The notes: generated by a model from the sequence alone, not told the origin. DNA of 64,000 nucleotides from Geotoga petraea (GCF_900102615.1 NZ_FMYV01000003.1:186001-250000), one strand, 5' to 3'; counted from the first letter of the stretch, positions 1 through 9,035 are shown. Made by a program: numbers and translations.

Positions 1-11
1 TACTCTTTAAT

Positions 12-830
12 TTATGCTTTTATCAATTTTTTAAGAAAGTAGTTTATCAAGAAAAATATGAATAGTAAAACAACTATCGATGGCCCAGATGGTATATCAA
101 GGTAATAGGAGAAGTATATTCCCAAAAACGAGCTTAGTAAACCGAAAATGGAACTAATGATGACCATTTGATTTATAGATTTTGCCCAAAGCTTTGCTAT
201 AACTCCTGGGGTTATAAGCATGGAAGTAACCAAAATTATTCCTATGATTTTTACTGATGTAACAACAACAAGAGCAACCGCTATTAAAAATAAAAATCTG
301 ATTAGTTCAGTTGGTACTCCGTAAATTTTAGCCATTCTTTCATTGTAGCTGAAATATTTTAGCTCTTTGTTGAAAATTGTTATAAAAAATATGACCGACA
401 ATAAAATTATTCCCAAAGTGATGATATCCGTTAGATTGACCATCAAAATATCTCCAAAAAGATAACTTTCTATCTCTGGAGTATATCCCGGTTTTAAGTT
501 CATAATAATTACACCCAATGCCATTGATAATGGAAAAAGCATTCCAATTAAGGAATTCTCACTTATCTTACCTTTTTTACCTACAAAATAAATAAAAACA
601 GCAAATAATATCCCTGTTATAATACTCACTAAATTCATATTCCATCCAAAAAAAATCGCTACGGCTATTCCTCCAAAAGCAGTGTGGGCTGCACCATCAC
701 TTATGAATTCCATCTTTCTCAAAACGATGTAGTTCGAAAGAATGGAACAAGAAAGTCCCGAAAGAATTGATGCTATTAGTGCGTATAACATAAATTGATA
801 AGACAGTATCTCAATCATTTCTATCAACAA
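12..830 (-). CDS. Metal ABC transporter permease (ZnuB/MntB/TroC family)
   Basis: Inner-membrane permease of a metal-ion (zinc or manganese) ABC importer, 272 aa, the usual length of the ABC-3 family. About eight hydrophobic segments span the protein, and the family motif region SDGAAHTAFGGIA lies near residue 45. It is the last gene of a five-gene minus-strand operon with the binding protein, a NusG-II protein, a Fur regulator and the ATPase; its start overlaps the end of the ATPase gene by 20 bases, suggesting translational coupling. Zinc is favoured over manganese only because the binding protein has a His-rich loop. The family call is secure; the metal is inferred. Confidence 0.93.
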   Translation of the reverse strand: MLIEMIEILSYQFMLYALIASILSGLSCSILSNYIVLRKMEFISDGAAHTAFGGIAVAIFFGWNMNLVSIITGILFAVFIYFVGKKGKISENSLIGMLFPLSMALGVIIMNLKPGYTPEIESYLFGDILMVNLTDIITLGIILLSVIFFITIFNKELKYFSYNERMAKIYGVPTELIRFLFLIAVALVVVTSVKIIGIILVTSMLITPGVIAKLWAKSINQMVIISSIFGLLSSFLGIYFSYYLDIPSGPSIVVLLFIFFLINYFLKKLIKA

Positions 831-1548
831 CTTTCACTTTGTTTTCTACATGTACAAGCATTTCCAAACTATCGGGGTATAAAATTTTGAGATCTTCAGC
901 GGTCATTTCTTTTGTGCTTTTATGACAATGAAGGGTTTTGTTCAGACACATAACTCTGTTCGTCTTTTTAAACACCATTGATAGATCATGGCTCACGAGA
1001 ATTATGGTCATGTTTTTTTCAGTTTGTAATCTTTCTAAAACTTTGTAAAACAATTCTTGGCCTTTTTTGTCAATGCCAGCTTCTGGTTCATCCAGAACCA
1101 ATATATCTGGATCAAATATAACAGCTCTTGCAAGCATTAACCTTTGGTATTCACCGCCAGATAATTTCCCAACTTGTCTATCGAAAACGTACTCGATGTC
1201 TAATAGGTTTAACAATTCTTTAACTTTTTTTTTGTCTAAATCATCAAACCCTTTCAAAATCTTTTTATTTTTGTATAGGCCCATTAATACAACTTCTGAA
1301 CCTGTTATTGGAAAATCTTTTTCAAAGTCATCATGTTGAGGAATATAACCTACCTTTCCGTTAATTGTAATTTTTCCAGTATATTCAAGTTCACCCAAAA
1401 TACACTTTATAAGAGAAGATTTCCCAGCACCATTTGGACCTATTATTCCGACAAAATCTTTTTTATATATATCAAAATTGATGTCTTTTAAAATATGATT
1501 ATTGTCTGATTTAAAATTTAGATTTTCTACTTTAATCATTTGCTTCAT
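811..1548 (-). CDS. Metal ABC transporter ATP-binding protein (ZnuC-like)
   Basis: ATPase that powers the adjacent metal permease. Walker A GPNGAGKSS, signature LSGGEYQR and Walker B ILVLDEPEAG are all present, followed by the switch His in VSHD. The open frame extends to 1590, but AGGAGA at 1556-1561 sits 7 bases before the ATG at 1548, so I start there (245 aa, beginning MKQMIKVENLNF). It overlaps the end of the upstream Fur gene by 17 bases and the downstream permease by 20 bases, so the three are probably translated in a coupled way. Confidence 0.93.
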   Translation of the reverse strand: MKQMIKVENLNFKSDNNHILKDINFDIYKKDFVGIIGPNGAGKSSLIKCILGELEYTGKITINGKVGYIPQHDDFEKDFPITGSEVVLMGLYKNKKILKGFDDLDKKKVKELLNLLDIEYVFDRQVGKLSGGEYQRLMLARAVIFDPDILVLDEPEAGIDKKGQELFYKVLERLQTEKNMTIILVSHDLSMVFKKTNRVMCLNKTLHCHKSTKEMTAEDLKILYPDSLEMLVHVENKVKVVDRND

Positions 1549-1924
1549 CATAATCTCTCCTATTTTTACAATCGTGGCATAATCCTTCAAAATAAAGAGT
1601 ATGCGATTTCACTTCAAAGTCTAACTTTTTATTAATATGTTTTTTGAACTCTTCTTCAAAACATTTGTTTATTTTCTGAAATTTTTTACATTTAGTACAA
1701 TAAACAAAATGGTAGTGACCTTTTGATGTGAAATAATATTTTATCTTGTCAGAAAACACTATAGACCTTAAAATAGCTTGTTCCTCAAAAAAATTCAAAT
1801 TTCTGTATATAGTCGAAAGATCGTAATCTTCTTCGAGAATTTTGCTTAGTTGTTCTGCATTTAATGGCTTATCATTTTCATTAAATATTTTTAAAATGTC
1901 TCTTCTTGCCTTTGTCATTCTCAT
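1532..1924 (-). CDS. Fur-family metalloregulator (Zur/PerR-like)
   Basis: DNA-binding metal-dependent repressor, about 130 aa. The N-terminal winged helix covers roughly residues 1-80 (DLSTIYRNLNFFEE recognition region). Next comes the metal site GHYHF and two CxxC pairs (CTKC and CHDC) that form the usual structural zinc site. The open frame could begin at 1933, but AGGTG at 1931-1935 is 6 bases before the ATG at 1924, which I use. Its position inside the metal-uptake operon makes it the likely zinc or manganese sensor of that operon, controlling its own expression. Zur versus Mur/PerR cannot be decided from sequence alone. Confidence 0.9.
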   Translation of the reverse strand: MRMTKARRDILKIFNENDKPLNAEQLSKILEEDYDLSTIYRNLNFFEEQAILRSIVFSDKIKYYFTSKGHYHFVYCTKCKKFQKINKCFEEEFKKHINKKLDFEVKSHTLYFEGLCHDCKNRRDYDEAND

Positions 1925-1934
1925 AAAAAACACC

Positions 1935-2315
1935 TCATTGAACTATCACGTCCACTTCTGATTCTTTTCCTCCAATTGGTTTTACAACTATAGAGTTTGG
2001 CATTGCTATTAGCTGTTGATTAGATTTATTGGTTGGCCCCATATGTTCAACTATTTTCAAAGGATTTTTTTCATCTGTGTCGACAACTTTTACAGTCCCA
2101 TTCATAAAAACAACTTTCAGGTGATAGACTCCATTTTCATCGTAAACTGAATATGTGCCTTCTTCTGTTATGGTCATTATTTTTTCACCTTTTAAATAAA
2201 CCTCTGCTCCTGTTATGCCTTCTTTTGAAAATGAATTGAAGAGCATAAAAATACCAGCTATTGCAAAGATAACTATTAGAATATAAATATCTCTTTTTTT
2301 TACAAAGTTAGGCAT
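1935..2315 (-). CDS. NusG domain II protein, membrane anchored
   Basis: Small protein of 126 aa with one N-terminal membrane helix (residues about 9-28) and an extracytoplasmic NusG_II-type beta domain. That domain shows the order GAEVYLKGEKI, EEGTYSV, GTVKVVDTDE and a closing MPNSIVVKPIG. Most family members carry a Cys-containing loop between the last strands; here that loop has no Cys. The function of this family is unknown, although in Firmicutes and Thermotogota it often neighbours membrane lipoproteins and FMN-transfer or transport genes. Here it sits between the metal-binding protein and the Fur gene. Family assignment is by pattern recognition. Confidence 0.7.
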   Translation of the reverse strand: MPNFVKKRDIYILIVIFAIAGIFMLFNSFSKEGITGAEVYLKGEKIMTITEEGTYSVYDENGVYHLKVVFMNGTVKVVDTDEKNPLKIVEHMGPTNKSNQQLIAMPNSIVVKPIGGKESEVDVIVQ

Positions 2316-2334
2316 GATAAAACTCCTTTATAAT

Positions 2335-3213
2335 TTATTGTTTTTTCAAAGATTCTAAGAATATAGAATTTATATTATTATAATAATCCATGATTGTTTC
2401 AGCTGTATTTGGATCACCTAAAGGATCAATCACTGCAATGTCTATGTTCAAAGTTTCTGCAATTGTTTTTGCAGCCCTATCTGACATTTGTGGTTCAACG
2501 AAAATAATCTTTACGTTATTTTCTTTTGCTTTATTTATGAGCTCTGCCAATTCTTTTGGTGAAGGGTTTTCTCCGGGTGAAGTTTGAACAACTCCCGCTA
2601 TTTGTATACCATATTCTTCAGCGTAGTATGAAAAAGAGTTGTGGAATGTAAAAACAGATCCTGATAGTTTATGTTTTCTAAAATCTTGGTCTATAGCTTT
2701 TAGTTTTAATATAAGTGTTTTAGAATTTTGAATGTATTCTTCTTTTGATTGTGGGTTGACTTTTATCATTTTATCTGTTAATTCAGGGACAATATACTTA
2801 TACATAAAAACCGGATTGATCCAAACATGTGGGTTAATTCCATGATCATGTTCATTTGTTTCTGATTTTTTGGGAGGGTAGTCTTCTTCAAAATTTTCAA
2901 AGTGTTCATGTAATACAACTTCTCCAGCATAAAAAATATCGATTTTATCACTGGATAAATTATCTAAGAATATTTCAGCATTCAAACCATTTACTACCAG
3001 CAAATCACTTTCATATATATTTTTAACGTCTGATGGTATAAGAGAATATGTATGAGGGGATTTCCCTTCTGGAATTATTAAATCTAAGTGATCTTCATCG
3101 GTCTTCAATTCTTTTAACACAAGGTAATAAGGATAAATTGAAGCTGTGAATTTAGCAGTAAAACTTGTTAAAGCTAAGATTGAAATGATTGATATCAACA
3201 AAAATTTTTTCAT
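2335..3213 (-). CDS. Metal ABC transporter substrate-binding protein (ZnuA-like)
   Basis: Secreted binding protein of the cluster A-I (ZnuA/TroA) family that delivers a divalent metal to the permease. A 17-residue hydrophobic signal follows MKKFLLIS. Conserved metal ligands are visible: the His of GKSPHTYSL, the His of INPHVWINP, the His of TFHNSFSYYAEEYG and the acidic residue of AVIDPLGDP. A His/Glu-rich insert (HEHFENFEED..NEHDHG) before the second His is typical of zinc rather than manganese binders. GGAGG at 3220-3224 lies 6 bases before the ATG at 3213, so the longer frame to 3234 is rejected. First gene of the operon. Confidence 0.93.
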   Translation of the reverse strand: MKKFLLISIISILALTSFTAKFTASIYPYYLVLKELKTDEDHLDLIIPEGKSPHTYSLIPSDVKNIYESDLLVVNGLNAEIFLDNLSSDKIDIFYAGEVVLHEHFENFEEDYPPKKSETNEHDHGINPHVWINPVFMYKYIVPELTDKMIKVNPQSKEEYIQNSKTLILKLKAIDQDFRKHKLSGSVFTFHNSFSYYAEEYGIQIAGVVQTSPGENPSPKELAELINKAKENNVKIIFVEPQMSDRAAKTIAETLNIDIAVIDPLGDPNTAETIMDYYNNINSIFLESLKKQ

Positions 3214-3227
3214 ATTAGGCCTCCGTA

Positions 3228-3273
3228 AATGCAATTTATTTGTATTTGCAACTTGTTTGCATTTAATATTATA
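3228..3273 (-). promoter_or_regulatory. Promoter and putative metalloregulator operator of the metal-uptake operon
   Basis: On the minus strand an extended -10 box (TGTTATAAT; TATAAT at 3268-3273) is followed by three TGCA cores at 3258-3261, 3247-3250 and 3230-3233. The first and last form an inverted pair, AAATGCAA...TTGCATTT. The cores cover the expected transcription start and the start of the leader, a position from which a Fur-family repressor would block initiation. The Fur-type gene of the same operon is the obvious candidate. No clear -35 box is seen. Confidence 0.55.
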
Positions 3274-3315
3274 ACAGATAATATATTAAGAAAAAATAAA
3301 TTATCCGTTTAGAAA

Positions 3316-3350
3316 TAAAAAACGAAGAAAGATATTTGCTTTCTCCGTTG
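3316..3350 (-). terminator. Rho-independent terminator of the ABC exporter gene
   Basis: The minus-strand transcript forms AACGGAGAAAG / CTTTCTTCGTT with one G.U pair and then a run of T, 13 bases after the stop of the upstream exporter gene. Confidence 0.8.
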
Positions 3351-3362
3351 GTATAAAATATA

Positions 3363-5090
3363 TTAACTTAGCAATAAAGGCTCAAATTGTGCGTTATACA
3401 ATGAATAGTAAGCACCTTTTTTGTTTATCAACTCTTCATGAGTTCCCTGCTCGACAATCCCCTTATCTGTGAGAACAATGATTCTTTTGGCATGCCTTAT
3501 TGTTGCCAATCTATGGGCAATAATAAATGTGGTTCTATTTGTCGATAATCTTTCTATTGATTCTTGTATAATCATTTCACTGTAATTATCTAAAGAAGAT
3601 GTGGCTTCGTCTAAAATAAGTATAGGAGGATTTTTTAAAAACATTCTGGCGATAGAAATTCTTTGTTTTTGCCCACCAGAAAGTTTAACTCCTTTCTCAC
3701 CTATGTTTGTATCGTATCCATTGACCAATTTTGTTATAAAATCATGGGCGTTTGCAGCTTTTGCAGCATTAATCACTTCCTCATCAGTTGCATTGAATTT
3801 TCCATAAGCTATATTGTCCCTTATTGATCCCGAAAAAAGAAAGACATCTTGTTGTACTACACCAATGTTGTTTCTCAAAGAGTAGAGAGTGAAGTCTCTA
3901 ACATCGGTTCCATCTATAGAGACTTTTCCTTCCGGCACATCGTAGAATCTTGGTATTAAAGAACAGAGTGTTGATTTACCAGCTCCAGATGGTCCTACTA
4001 TGGCTACAGTCTCACCTTTTTTAACAGATAAAGAGATATTGTGTAAGACTTTTTCTCCTTCCTCGTATCTAAAGCCAACATTTTCAAATTTTACGTTACC
4101 ATCTAATTTCCCAGCTTCTATTGCATCTGGTTTATCTTTAACTTCAGGGTCAATGTCCATAAGTTGTAAAAACCTTCTAAACCCAGCTCCACCTTGTTGG
4201 TACATTTCAACAAATCTAAGTAAAATGTTCAAAGGTTCTAAAAACTGGGTAACAAACAAAGAGTAAGCAAAGAAATCTCCAATATTTATTTGTTCGTTGT
4301 ATACGAAGATACCACCAGCCAAAAGCATTATTACTATTGCCAGATTTGAAAGAAATTTGGTTTGAGAGTAGAAAACTCCCAGATGTTTAAAAGCCTTTGA
4401 TCTAGCTTCTTTAAATCTTTCATTCCCCTTGTTGAATTCTTTTATTTCGTGTTCTTCATTGGTAAAAGATTTTACTACCCTTATACCAGATAATGATTCT
4501 TCTATTCTTGCGTTTACATCAGCAATTTTTTCTTTTGCTTCTCTGAAAGCTGCTTCTAACTTATTGTTAAATATATACATATAAATGAACATAAAAGGAA
4601 CAATTGAAAATGTGATTAAAGTTAGTGGTACGTTTATAGTTAACAAAAGTATAAAAGCCCCTATTATTCTTACTAAAGAAATGAATAAATCTTCTGGCCC
4701 ATGATGGGCTACTTCAGCTATTTCTTGTAAGTCCGTTATAATACGTGACATAAGATGCCCAACTTTTGTGTTACTGTAATAGTTAAAATCCAGCTTTTGT
4801 AGATGGATAAACAAGTTTTTTCTCATATCAGCTTGCATTCTCACACCCATTACATGCCCCCAATAATTAACTATATATTGAAAAATCATCATCAAAAAAT
4901 AAACTCCCAATAGAATTACTGAAAGCCAGATTATCATTCCCAAATCTTTATTTGGTATAGCATCGTTGATGACCTTTCTTGTAATCATTGGGTAGACAAG
5001 GCTGAGTCCAGCAAGTGAAAAAGCCGAGAACATGTCTAAAATAAATAGTTTTATATGGTTTTTATAGAATTCAATAAATCTTTTTAACAT
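3363..5090 (-). CDS. ABC exporter, fused permease-ATPase (MsbA/multidrug type)
   Basis: Homodimer-type ABC exporter of 575 aa, the normal length. Six transmembrane helices occupy residues about 1-310 and an ATPase domain the rest. Visible motifs are Walker A VGPSGAGKST (about residue 366), signature LSGGQKQR (about 470), Walker B ILILDEATSSLD (about 493) and the H-loop IAHRL. The substrate could be lipid, drug or peptide; nothing nearby decides. GGGGG is six bases before the ATG. It stands alone between terminators, so it is probably a single-gene unit. Confidence 0.92.
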   Translation of the reverse strand: MLKRFIEFYKNHIKLFILDMFSAFSLAGLSLVYPMITRKVINDAIPNKDLGMIIWLSVILLGVYFLMMIFQYIVNYWGHVMGVRMQADMRKNLFIHLQKLDFNYYSNTKVGHLMSRIITDLQEIAEVAHHGPEDLFISLVRIIGAFILLLTINVPLTLITFSIVPFMFIYMYIFNNKLEAAFREAKEKIADVNARIEESLSGIRVVKSFTNEEHEIKEFNKGNERFKEARSKAFKHLGVFYSQTKFLSNLAIVIMLLAGGIFVYNEQINIGDFFAYSLFVTQFLEPLNILLRFVEMYQQGGAGFRRFLQLMDIDPEVKDKPDAIEAGKLDGNVKFENVGFRYEEGEKVLHNISLSVKKGETVAIVGPSGAGKSTLCSLIPRFYDVPEGKVSIDGTDVRDFTLYSLRNNIGVVQQDVFLFSGSIRDNIAYGKFNATDEEVINAAKAANAHDFITKLVNGYDTNIGEKGVKLSGGQKQRISIARMFLKNPPILILDEATSSLDNYSEMIIQESIERLSTNRTTFIIAHRLATIRHAKRIIVLTDKGIVEQGTHEELINKKGAYYSLYNAQFEPLLLS

Positions 5091-5142
5091 TTTTTACCCC
5101 CGTTCATAAAATATGGTTAACTTCCCTTACCATTCTATCATA

Positions 5143-5186
5143 AAATTAAATTGATGCCTATCATTTATAAGCATCAATTTAATTTT
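5143..5186 (-). terminator. Terminator hairpin after the GNAT gene
   Basis: Perfect inverted repeat AAAATTAAATTGATGC / GCATCAATTTAATTTT with a 12-base loop, directly after the stop at 5189. The A/T outer arms make it usable in both directions. Confidence 0.75.
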
Positions 5187-5188
5187 AA

Positions 5189-6007
5189 TTAACCATTTAA
5201 TTTTTTATAATAAGACAAAATGGTCTCAGAATCTTCAAAACCTATTTTTTGATACAAGTTTTGAGAAATTAGATTTTTAGCGTTTACTGTCAAATATACC
5301 CTTTCTGTGTTAGTGTTCTCAAAAAGGTGTTTTATTGTATATATCAAAAGATTTTTTCTTATGTTTCTGTTTCTAAAATCGCCTTCAACTTCAAAATTTT
5401 CTATATAAGCGGCCTTACCTTTTTTTCTATAAGAAATATGAGCGATGATTTCATCATCTTTTTTGTAATAAAATACCTTATCGTAATTTCCAAAGTCTAT
5501 GTCATTGAAAGATTCGTTGTTGCTTGGTTTGTATTCCTTTACATATTCAAAGTCTTTTTCTTCGAGGTCGTCAAATTTATCTTTGTCTAAATATATCTTT
5601 TTTTGGGATATTTTCATTTTAAATTTATTAGAGCTACAGAATTTTTTTAGATTTTTGTTTTCTTTATAAAATTTTATATTTAACTTTTTGTAATATTCTT
5701 TGTTTATAGATTTCATAAAAGTAGTAAACAATTTATCGTTTTTTCTTCCCCAATAGATCTCATCAATTATTGGACCTATCAATTGAATAGTCCCTTTATC
5801 TTCATCTTTTTCCCCAGAAATAAACCCAACTATGTTATTTTTGTCGATTAAAACAAAACTGTTGTTTTCGTCTAAATTTTGTAGTTGGTTAATTAGAGCA
5901 CTGTAATCTTTTTCAAGATAGAAAACATTGTGCTCTTTTTTTGAATTGTATTCATTCAAAAATTTTGCCACAGGAACTAATAATTCTTGTTTTAATTTTT
6001 CGATCAT
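5189..6007 (-). CDS. GNAT-family N-acetyltransferase
   Basis: Acetyl-CoA-dependent acyltransferase of 272 aa. The C-terminal half (about residues 190-270) carries the GNAT fold: a beta strand AYIENFEVEGDFRN followed by RNIRKNLL, which stands where the acetyl-CoA motif R/Q-x-x-G-x-G/A usually lies, then the AKNLISQNLYQKIGF motif. The motif A glycines are replaced (RNRNIRKN), so activity is uncertain. The N-terminal half may be a second, degenerate GNAT domain. Start at 6007: a G-run is six bases upstream, while the longer frame to 6034 would place that site inside the gene. Substrate unknown. Confidence 0.75.
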   Translation of the reverse strand: MIEKLKQELLVPVAKFLNEYNSKKEHNVFYLEKDYSALINQLQNLDENNSFVLIDKNNIVGFISGEKDEDKGTIQLIGPIIDEIYWGRKNDKLFTTFMKSINKEYYKKLNIKFYKENKNLKKFCSSNKFKMKISQKKIYLDKDKFDDLEEKDFEYVKEYKPSNNESFNDIDFGNYDKVFYYKKDDEIIAHISYRKKGKAAYIENFEVEGDFRNRNIRKNLLIYTIKHLFENTNTERVYLTVNAKNLISQNLYQKIGFEDSETILSYYKKLNG

Positions 6008-6049
6008 TTGTTCCCCCCCTAATATTTCTTTCAAATATAACCCAAAATT

Positions 6050-7459
6050 TTAGTTGTAAATTTCAAAATCCCATAAACCAGTTTCTATAAAATCATTATA
6101 AAACTGTAATTCCATATAATCAGATAAAACAGAAGATTTTATTTTATAAGAAATACCTATTCCAGATAAGTAGTCTACAGGATAATTATACTCACCTATT
6201 AAAAGCTCTTCAGATTCAACACTTTTTTCAATTATAAATTTTTCTTTGAAGTCTTCATAATCAGTCAAAGCAAGGTTTAAATCTAAAAGTTTATTATAGT
6301 TTGCAACATATGGAGATATATAGATTGAGCCTGAAGTTTCAAGTAAAATATTTTTTAAGTTTTCAGTTAAATTATCTTTTATATAATCTCTTAAACCATC
6401 GGTTTTTAGAACAGAAAAAGTTATAGCATAATATTTATCATTATAAAAATAAAAATCATCATCTAGGCCTTTTTCATAAGACCTCGCATAATACTCAACT
6501 TGTTTTTTTAAAAGATTTTCTAAGTTTCCATCAAATTCTTTTAAAAATGTATAATCCCAGCCATCTCCTGGTTCTTCATTTACAGAACCTGCGTAATAGT
6601 TTATCTCATCAGCAAATTCATAGATAATCTCTATAAAAGCCATGTCACACGCATCTGTACCAAAAACATCTATTTTATCATCAAATTCAATTTGAAAGTT
6701 TTTCAGCAGTTGAGTTATTTCTTTTATTTTTAAAGATGAATTGTAGTTCCCTTCATCTATAGATATGTTTTTTTGTACATAATCAGTATTGTAATCATGT
6801 TCACCTAACCAACCATCACCATGATTCCAAATGTCCAAGTATTTTATAGTTTCTTGTGATCTACTCATCATTTCAAAAAGATAATTTTCCAATAGTTGGA
6901 TATTTCCAGAATTAATTTCCCCTTCTGAAGAATAATATGGGGATTCCTGAGTTTCGTAGTAATGTCCTTCTATAGAATAAATATTGTATATTGTATCAGG
7001 ATCATTTGAAAAATCCGCAACTACGTTTACAACCATATCTGAGTTTGAGTTTTGGAGGGCGTTTCTAATTTCATTTATATCTTTTTTTAAATAGTTGGGA
7101 CCAGTAGTTAAATTATTGTCACCACCACCCCACAAAAACATTTGAAATTCAGGGTATACTTTTGATATAGTTTCTTTCCAGCTTCTTCCATACTCGTCGA
7201 TATATTTAATTAAAATGGAGTCATTTCCTTTAATGACATTTCTGTTTAAATATATATATTTTGAAGGTGTTTCCATTTCATAGGTTATTCCGTCTATTTC
7301 ATAACTTTTTATTTCCACATCAAATTCTATATATTGTGAGAAATTAACGTCATAAATGCTCTTAGTTATTAAAGGTGTATCTATATCTTTTTTTATGGAA
7401 ATACAAGAAGTCAAAATAAATGATAAAAATATTATCGATATAAAAAACAGTTTTCTCAT
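6050..7459 (-). CDS. Clostripain-family (C11) cysteine peptidase lipoprotein
   Basis: Surface or periplasmic lipoprotein of 469 aa. The N-terminal signal ends in lipobox LTSC at residue 19. The peptidase C11 region begins at FLWGGGDNNL and contains the His of YLDIWNHGDGW and the Cys of VFGTDACDMAF, which fit the catalytic dyad; ...YYAGSVNEEPGDGWDY follows, as in the family. Clostripain-type enzymes cleave after Arg or Lys; the specificity here is not readable. The gene is preceded by AGGTGATG and followed 43 bases later by the GNAT gene on the same strand. Confidence 0.85.
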   Translation of the reverse strand: MRKLFFISIIFLSFILTSCISIKKDIDTPLITKSIYDVNFSQYIEFDVEIKSYEIDGITYEMETPSKYIYLNRNVIKGNDSILIKYIDEYGRSWKETISKVYPEFQMFLWGGGDNNLTTGPNYLKKDINEIRNALQNSNSDMVVNVVADFSNDPDTIYNIYSIEGHYYETQESPYYSSEGEINSGNIQLLENYLFEMMSRSQETIKYLDIWNHGDGWLGEHDYNTDYVQKNISIDEGNYNSSLKIKEITQLLKNFQIEFDDKIDVFGTDACDMAFIEIIYEFADEINYYAGSVNEEPGDGWDYTFLKEFDGNLENLLKKQVEYYARSYEKGLDDDFYFYNDKYYAITFSVLKTDGLRDYIKDNLTENLKNILLETSGSIYISPYVANYNKLLDLNLALTDYEDFKEKFIIEKSVESEELLIGEYNYPVDYLSGIGISYKIKSSVLSDYMELQFYNDFIETGLWDFEIYN

Positions 7460-7491
7460 AACATCACCTACTTATATGAACAATTATACAA

Positions 7492-8283
7492 TTATATAAA
7501 AATTACAATAACTCCCAAAGAAACAAAAGAAGCAGTAAATAAGGAATCTTTGAATTTCCAATTAAAAGTTTTAAATCTTGTTCTTCCTTCATATCCAGAG
7601 TAACCTCTCGCTTCCATAGCTATACTAAGTTCTTCTGCCCTTCTCAAAGCTGAAACTAATAGAGGGATTATTATTGACACCACACCTTTTATTTTGCCTG
7701 AAAGTTTTCTATCGTCAAACTTTGCACCCCTGCTCATTTGAGCTTTTATTATTCTGTCAGCTTCTGAAGCCATAACGGGAATGAATCTTATCGCTATTGT
7801 CATTACCATTGAGAGTTCGTGTGCAAAGCTTTTTGGCACAAAAAACCATCTCAAAACGTCTTCCATTGCATGAGCTAAAGATGTTGGCGATGTTGTCAAG
7901 GTCAATACACTTGAGAGCATTATGGCAAATAAAATTCTAAAAGTGATAATTGAAGCATTAAAAAGTCCTTGGTCTGTGATTTTTAAAAATCCAAACTCAA
8001 ATACAACCTCACCCATAGAATTAAAAAGTTGTATAACAAAGGCAAATACTACAATAAACCATATAGATTTTAAAGACTTTAAATAATATCTTATCGGTAA
8101 TTTAGAAACAAGCATCAAAGTAAATGTGTATAAAGTCATCAAAAAAACATCAAAAATAGAGTTTATAGAAAAAGCAAAGCCTGCTAAAACAAACAAACCT
8201 AATAATTTTCCTCTTGGGTCTAAATTATGCATTAATGAATCTTTTTCAACATATCTTCCTAAAGCAACATTATCTAAAAGCAT
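7492..8283 (-). CDS. ecfT: Energy-coupling factor transporter membrane subunit (EcfT)
   Basis: Integral membrane coupling subunit of a group II ECF vitamin or metal transporter, 263 aa. Six hydrophobic segments are visible, as are the two short cytoplasmic motifs that contact the ATPases: AQMSRGAK (ARG-type) and AMEARGYSG. No EcfA ATPase or S component is adjacent, so it must work with subunits encoded elsewhere. The GAGAGG site is 12 bases from the ATG, longer than usual, so the start is a little uncertain. Confidence 0.9.
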   Translation of the reverse strand: MLLDNVALGRYVEKDSLMHNLDPRGKLLGLFVLAGFAFSINSIFDVFLMTLYTFTLMLVSKLPIRYYLKSLKSIWFIVVFAFVIQLFNSMGEVVFEFGFLKITDQGLFNASIITFRILFAIMLSSVLTLTTSPTSLAHAMEDVLRWFFVPKSFAHELSMVMTIAIRFIPVMASEADRIIKAQMSRGAKFDDRKLSGKIKGVVSIIIPLLVSALRRAEELSIAMEARGYSGYEGRTRFKTFNWKFKDSLFTASFVSLGVIVIFI

Positions 8284-8405
8284 TTTTATATCAAACCTCT
8301 CTAAATTTATTTTGTATAAGGATATTATAATATTTTTTTGTAACTATGACTTTTTTACTCGTTTAATTATACTATATGATAAAATTTTATTGGGGGGATA
8401 ATTAA

Positions 8406-9035
8406 GTGGATGATCTATTAAAAAAAAGATTAGTCAAGTTTATTATAACAGCTTGTCTACTATTTTTTATAATTTTTTTGATTTTTGAGATTTATGAAAT
8501 TAATAGAAGGAAGGATTATCAATACAAGATAGAGTTTTTTCAGCACTATCTAAGGGATAATTATGGGTTAAACGATATGATTATAGCAGATTTTGTAGAA
8601 GTTTTTGAAATGCTAAATGAGAAAAGGCCAGATATAGCGAAAAAAATATCTCCACTTGAGATGATTGCAATTGGAGAAAAAGAAACTAATTTTAGAAATA
8701 TAAAAGGTGATGGAGACGATTCGTTGGGGTTTTTTCAAGTTCAAGAGCCAACATACTGGTTTGTGAAAAACAAATATGAAGATCTATTTTATGAAATAAA
8801 TTTTTTGGGACTGCCTTGGATATGGGATAATGTCAGAGTGAGACCAGATGCTCAACTTTTGTCTTCCATGCTTTATCTTTATTATTTGAAAGATAGGTTT
8901 TCAGAAGAATATGCTTATTCTCACTATAATGGTGGAAATATATATTACCATCAGGATATTATGGTTATCATAAATGAGATTGAAGAAAAATATAAACAAT
9001 ATAGAAAGCAAAAGGAGAGAAATCAGTATGATTAA
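8406..9035 (+). CDS. Membrane-anchored lytic transglycosylase (SLT fold)
   Basis: Probable murein transglycosylase of 209 aa. It has an N-terminal membrane helix (residues about 10-28) and an SLT-like domain: catalytic Glu in MIAIGEKETNF, then GDDSLGFFQVQ, DAQLLSSMLYLYYL and HYNGG. These match the E-S-x-x-G-x-M/F-Q and A/H-Y-N-G-G signatures of family 1 enzymes. The start codon is GTG, eight bases after GGGGG; an ATG four bases later is out of frame. It overlaps the start of the manA-like gene by 8 bases. Confidence 0.82.
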   Translation: MDDLLKKRLVKFIITACLLFFIIFLIFEIYEINRRKDYQYKIEFFQHYLRDNYGLNDMIIADFVEVFEMLNEKRPDIAKKISPLEMIAIGEKETNFRNIKGDGDDSLGFFQVQEPTYWFVKNKYEDLFYEINFLGLPWIWDNVRVRPDAQLLSSMLYLYYLKDRFSEEYAYSHYNGGNIYYHQDIMVIINEIEEKYKQYRKQKERNQYD

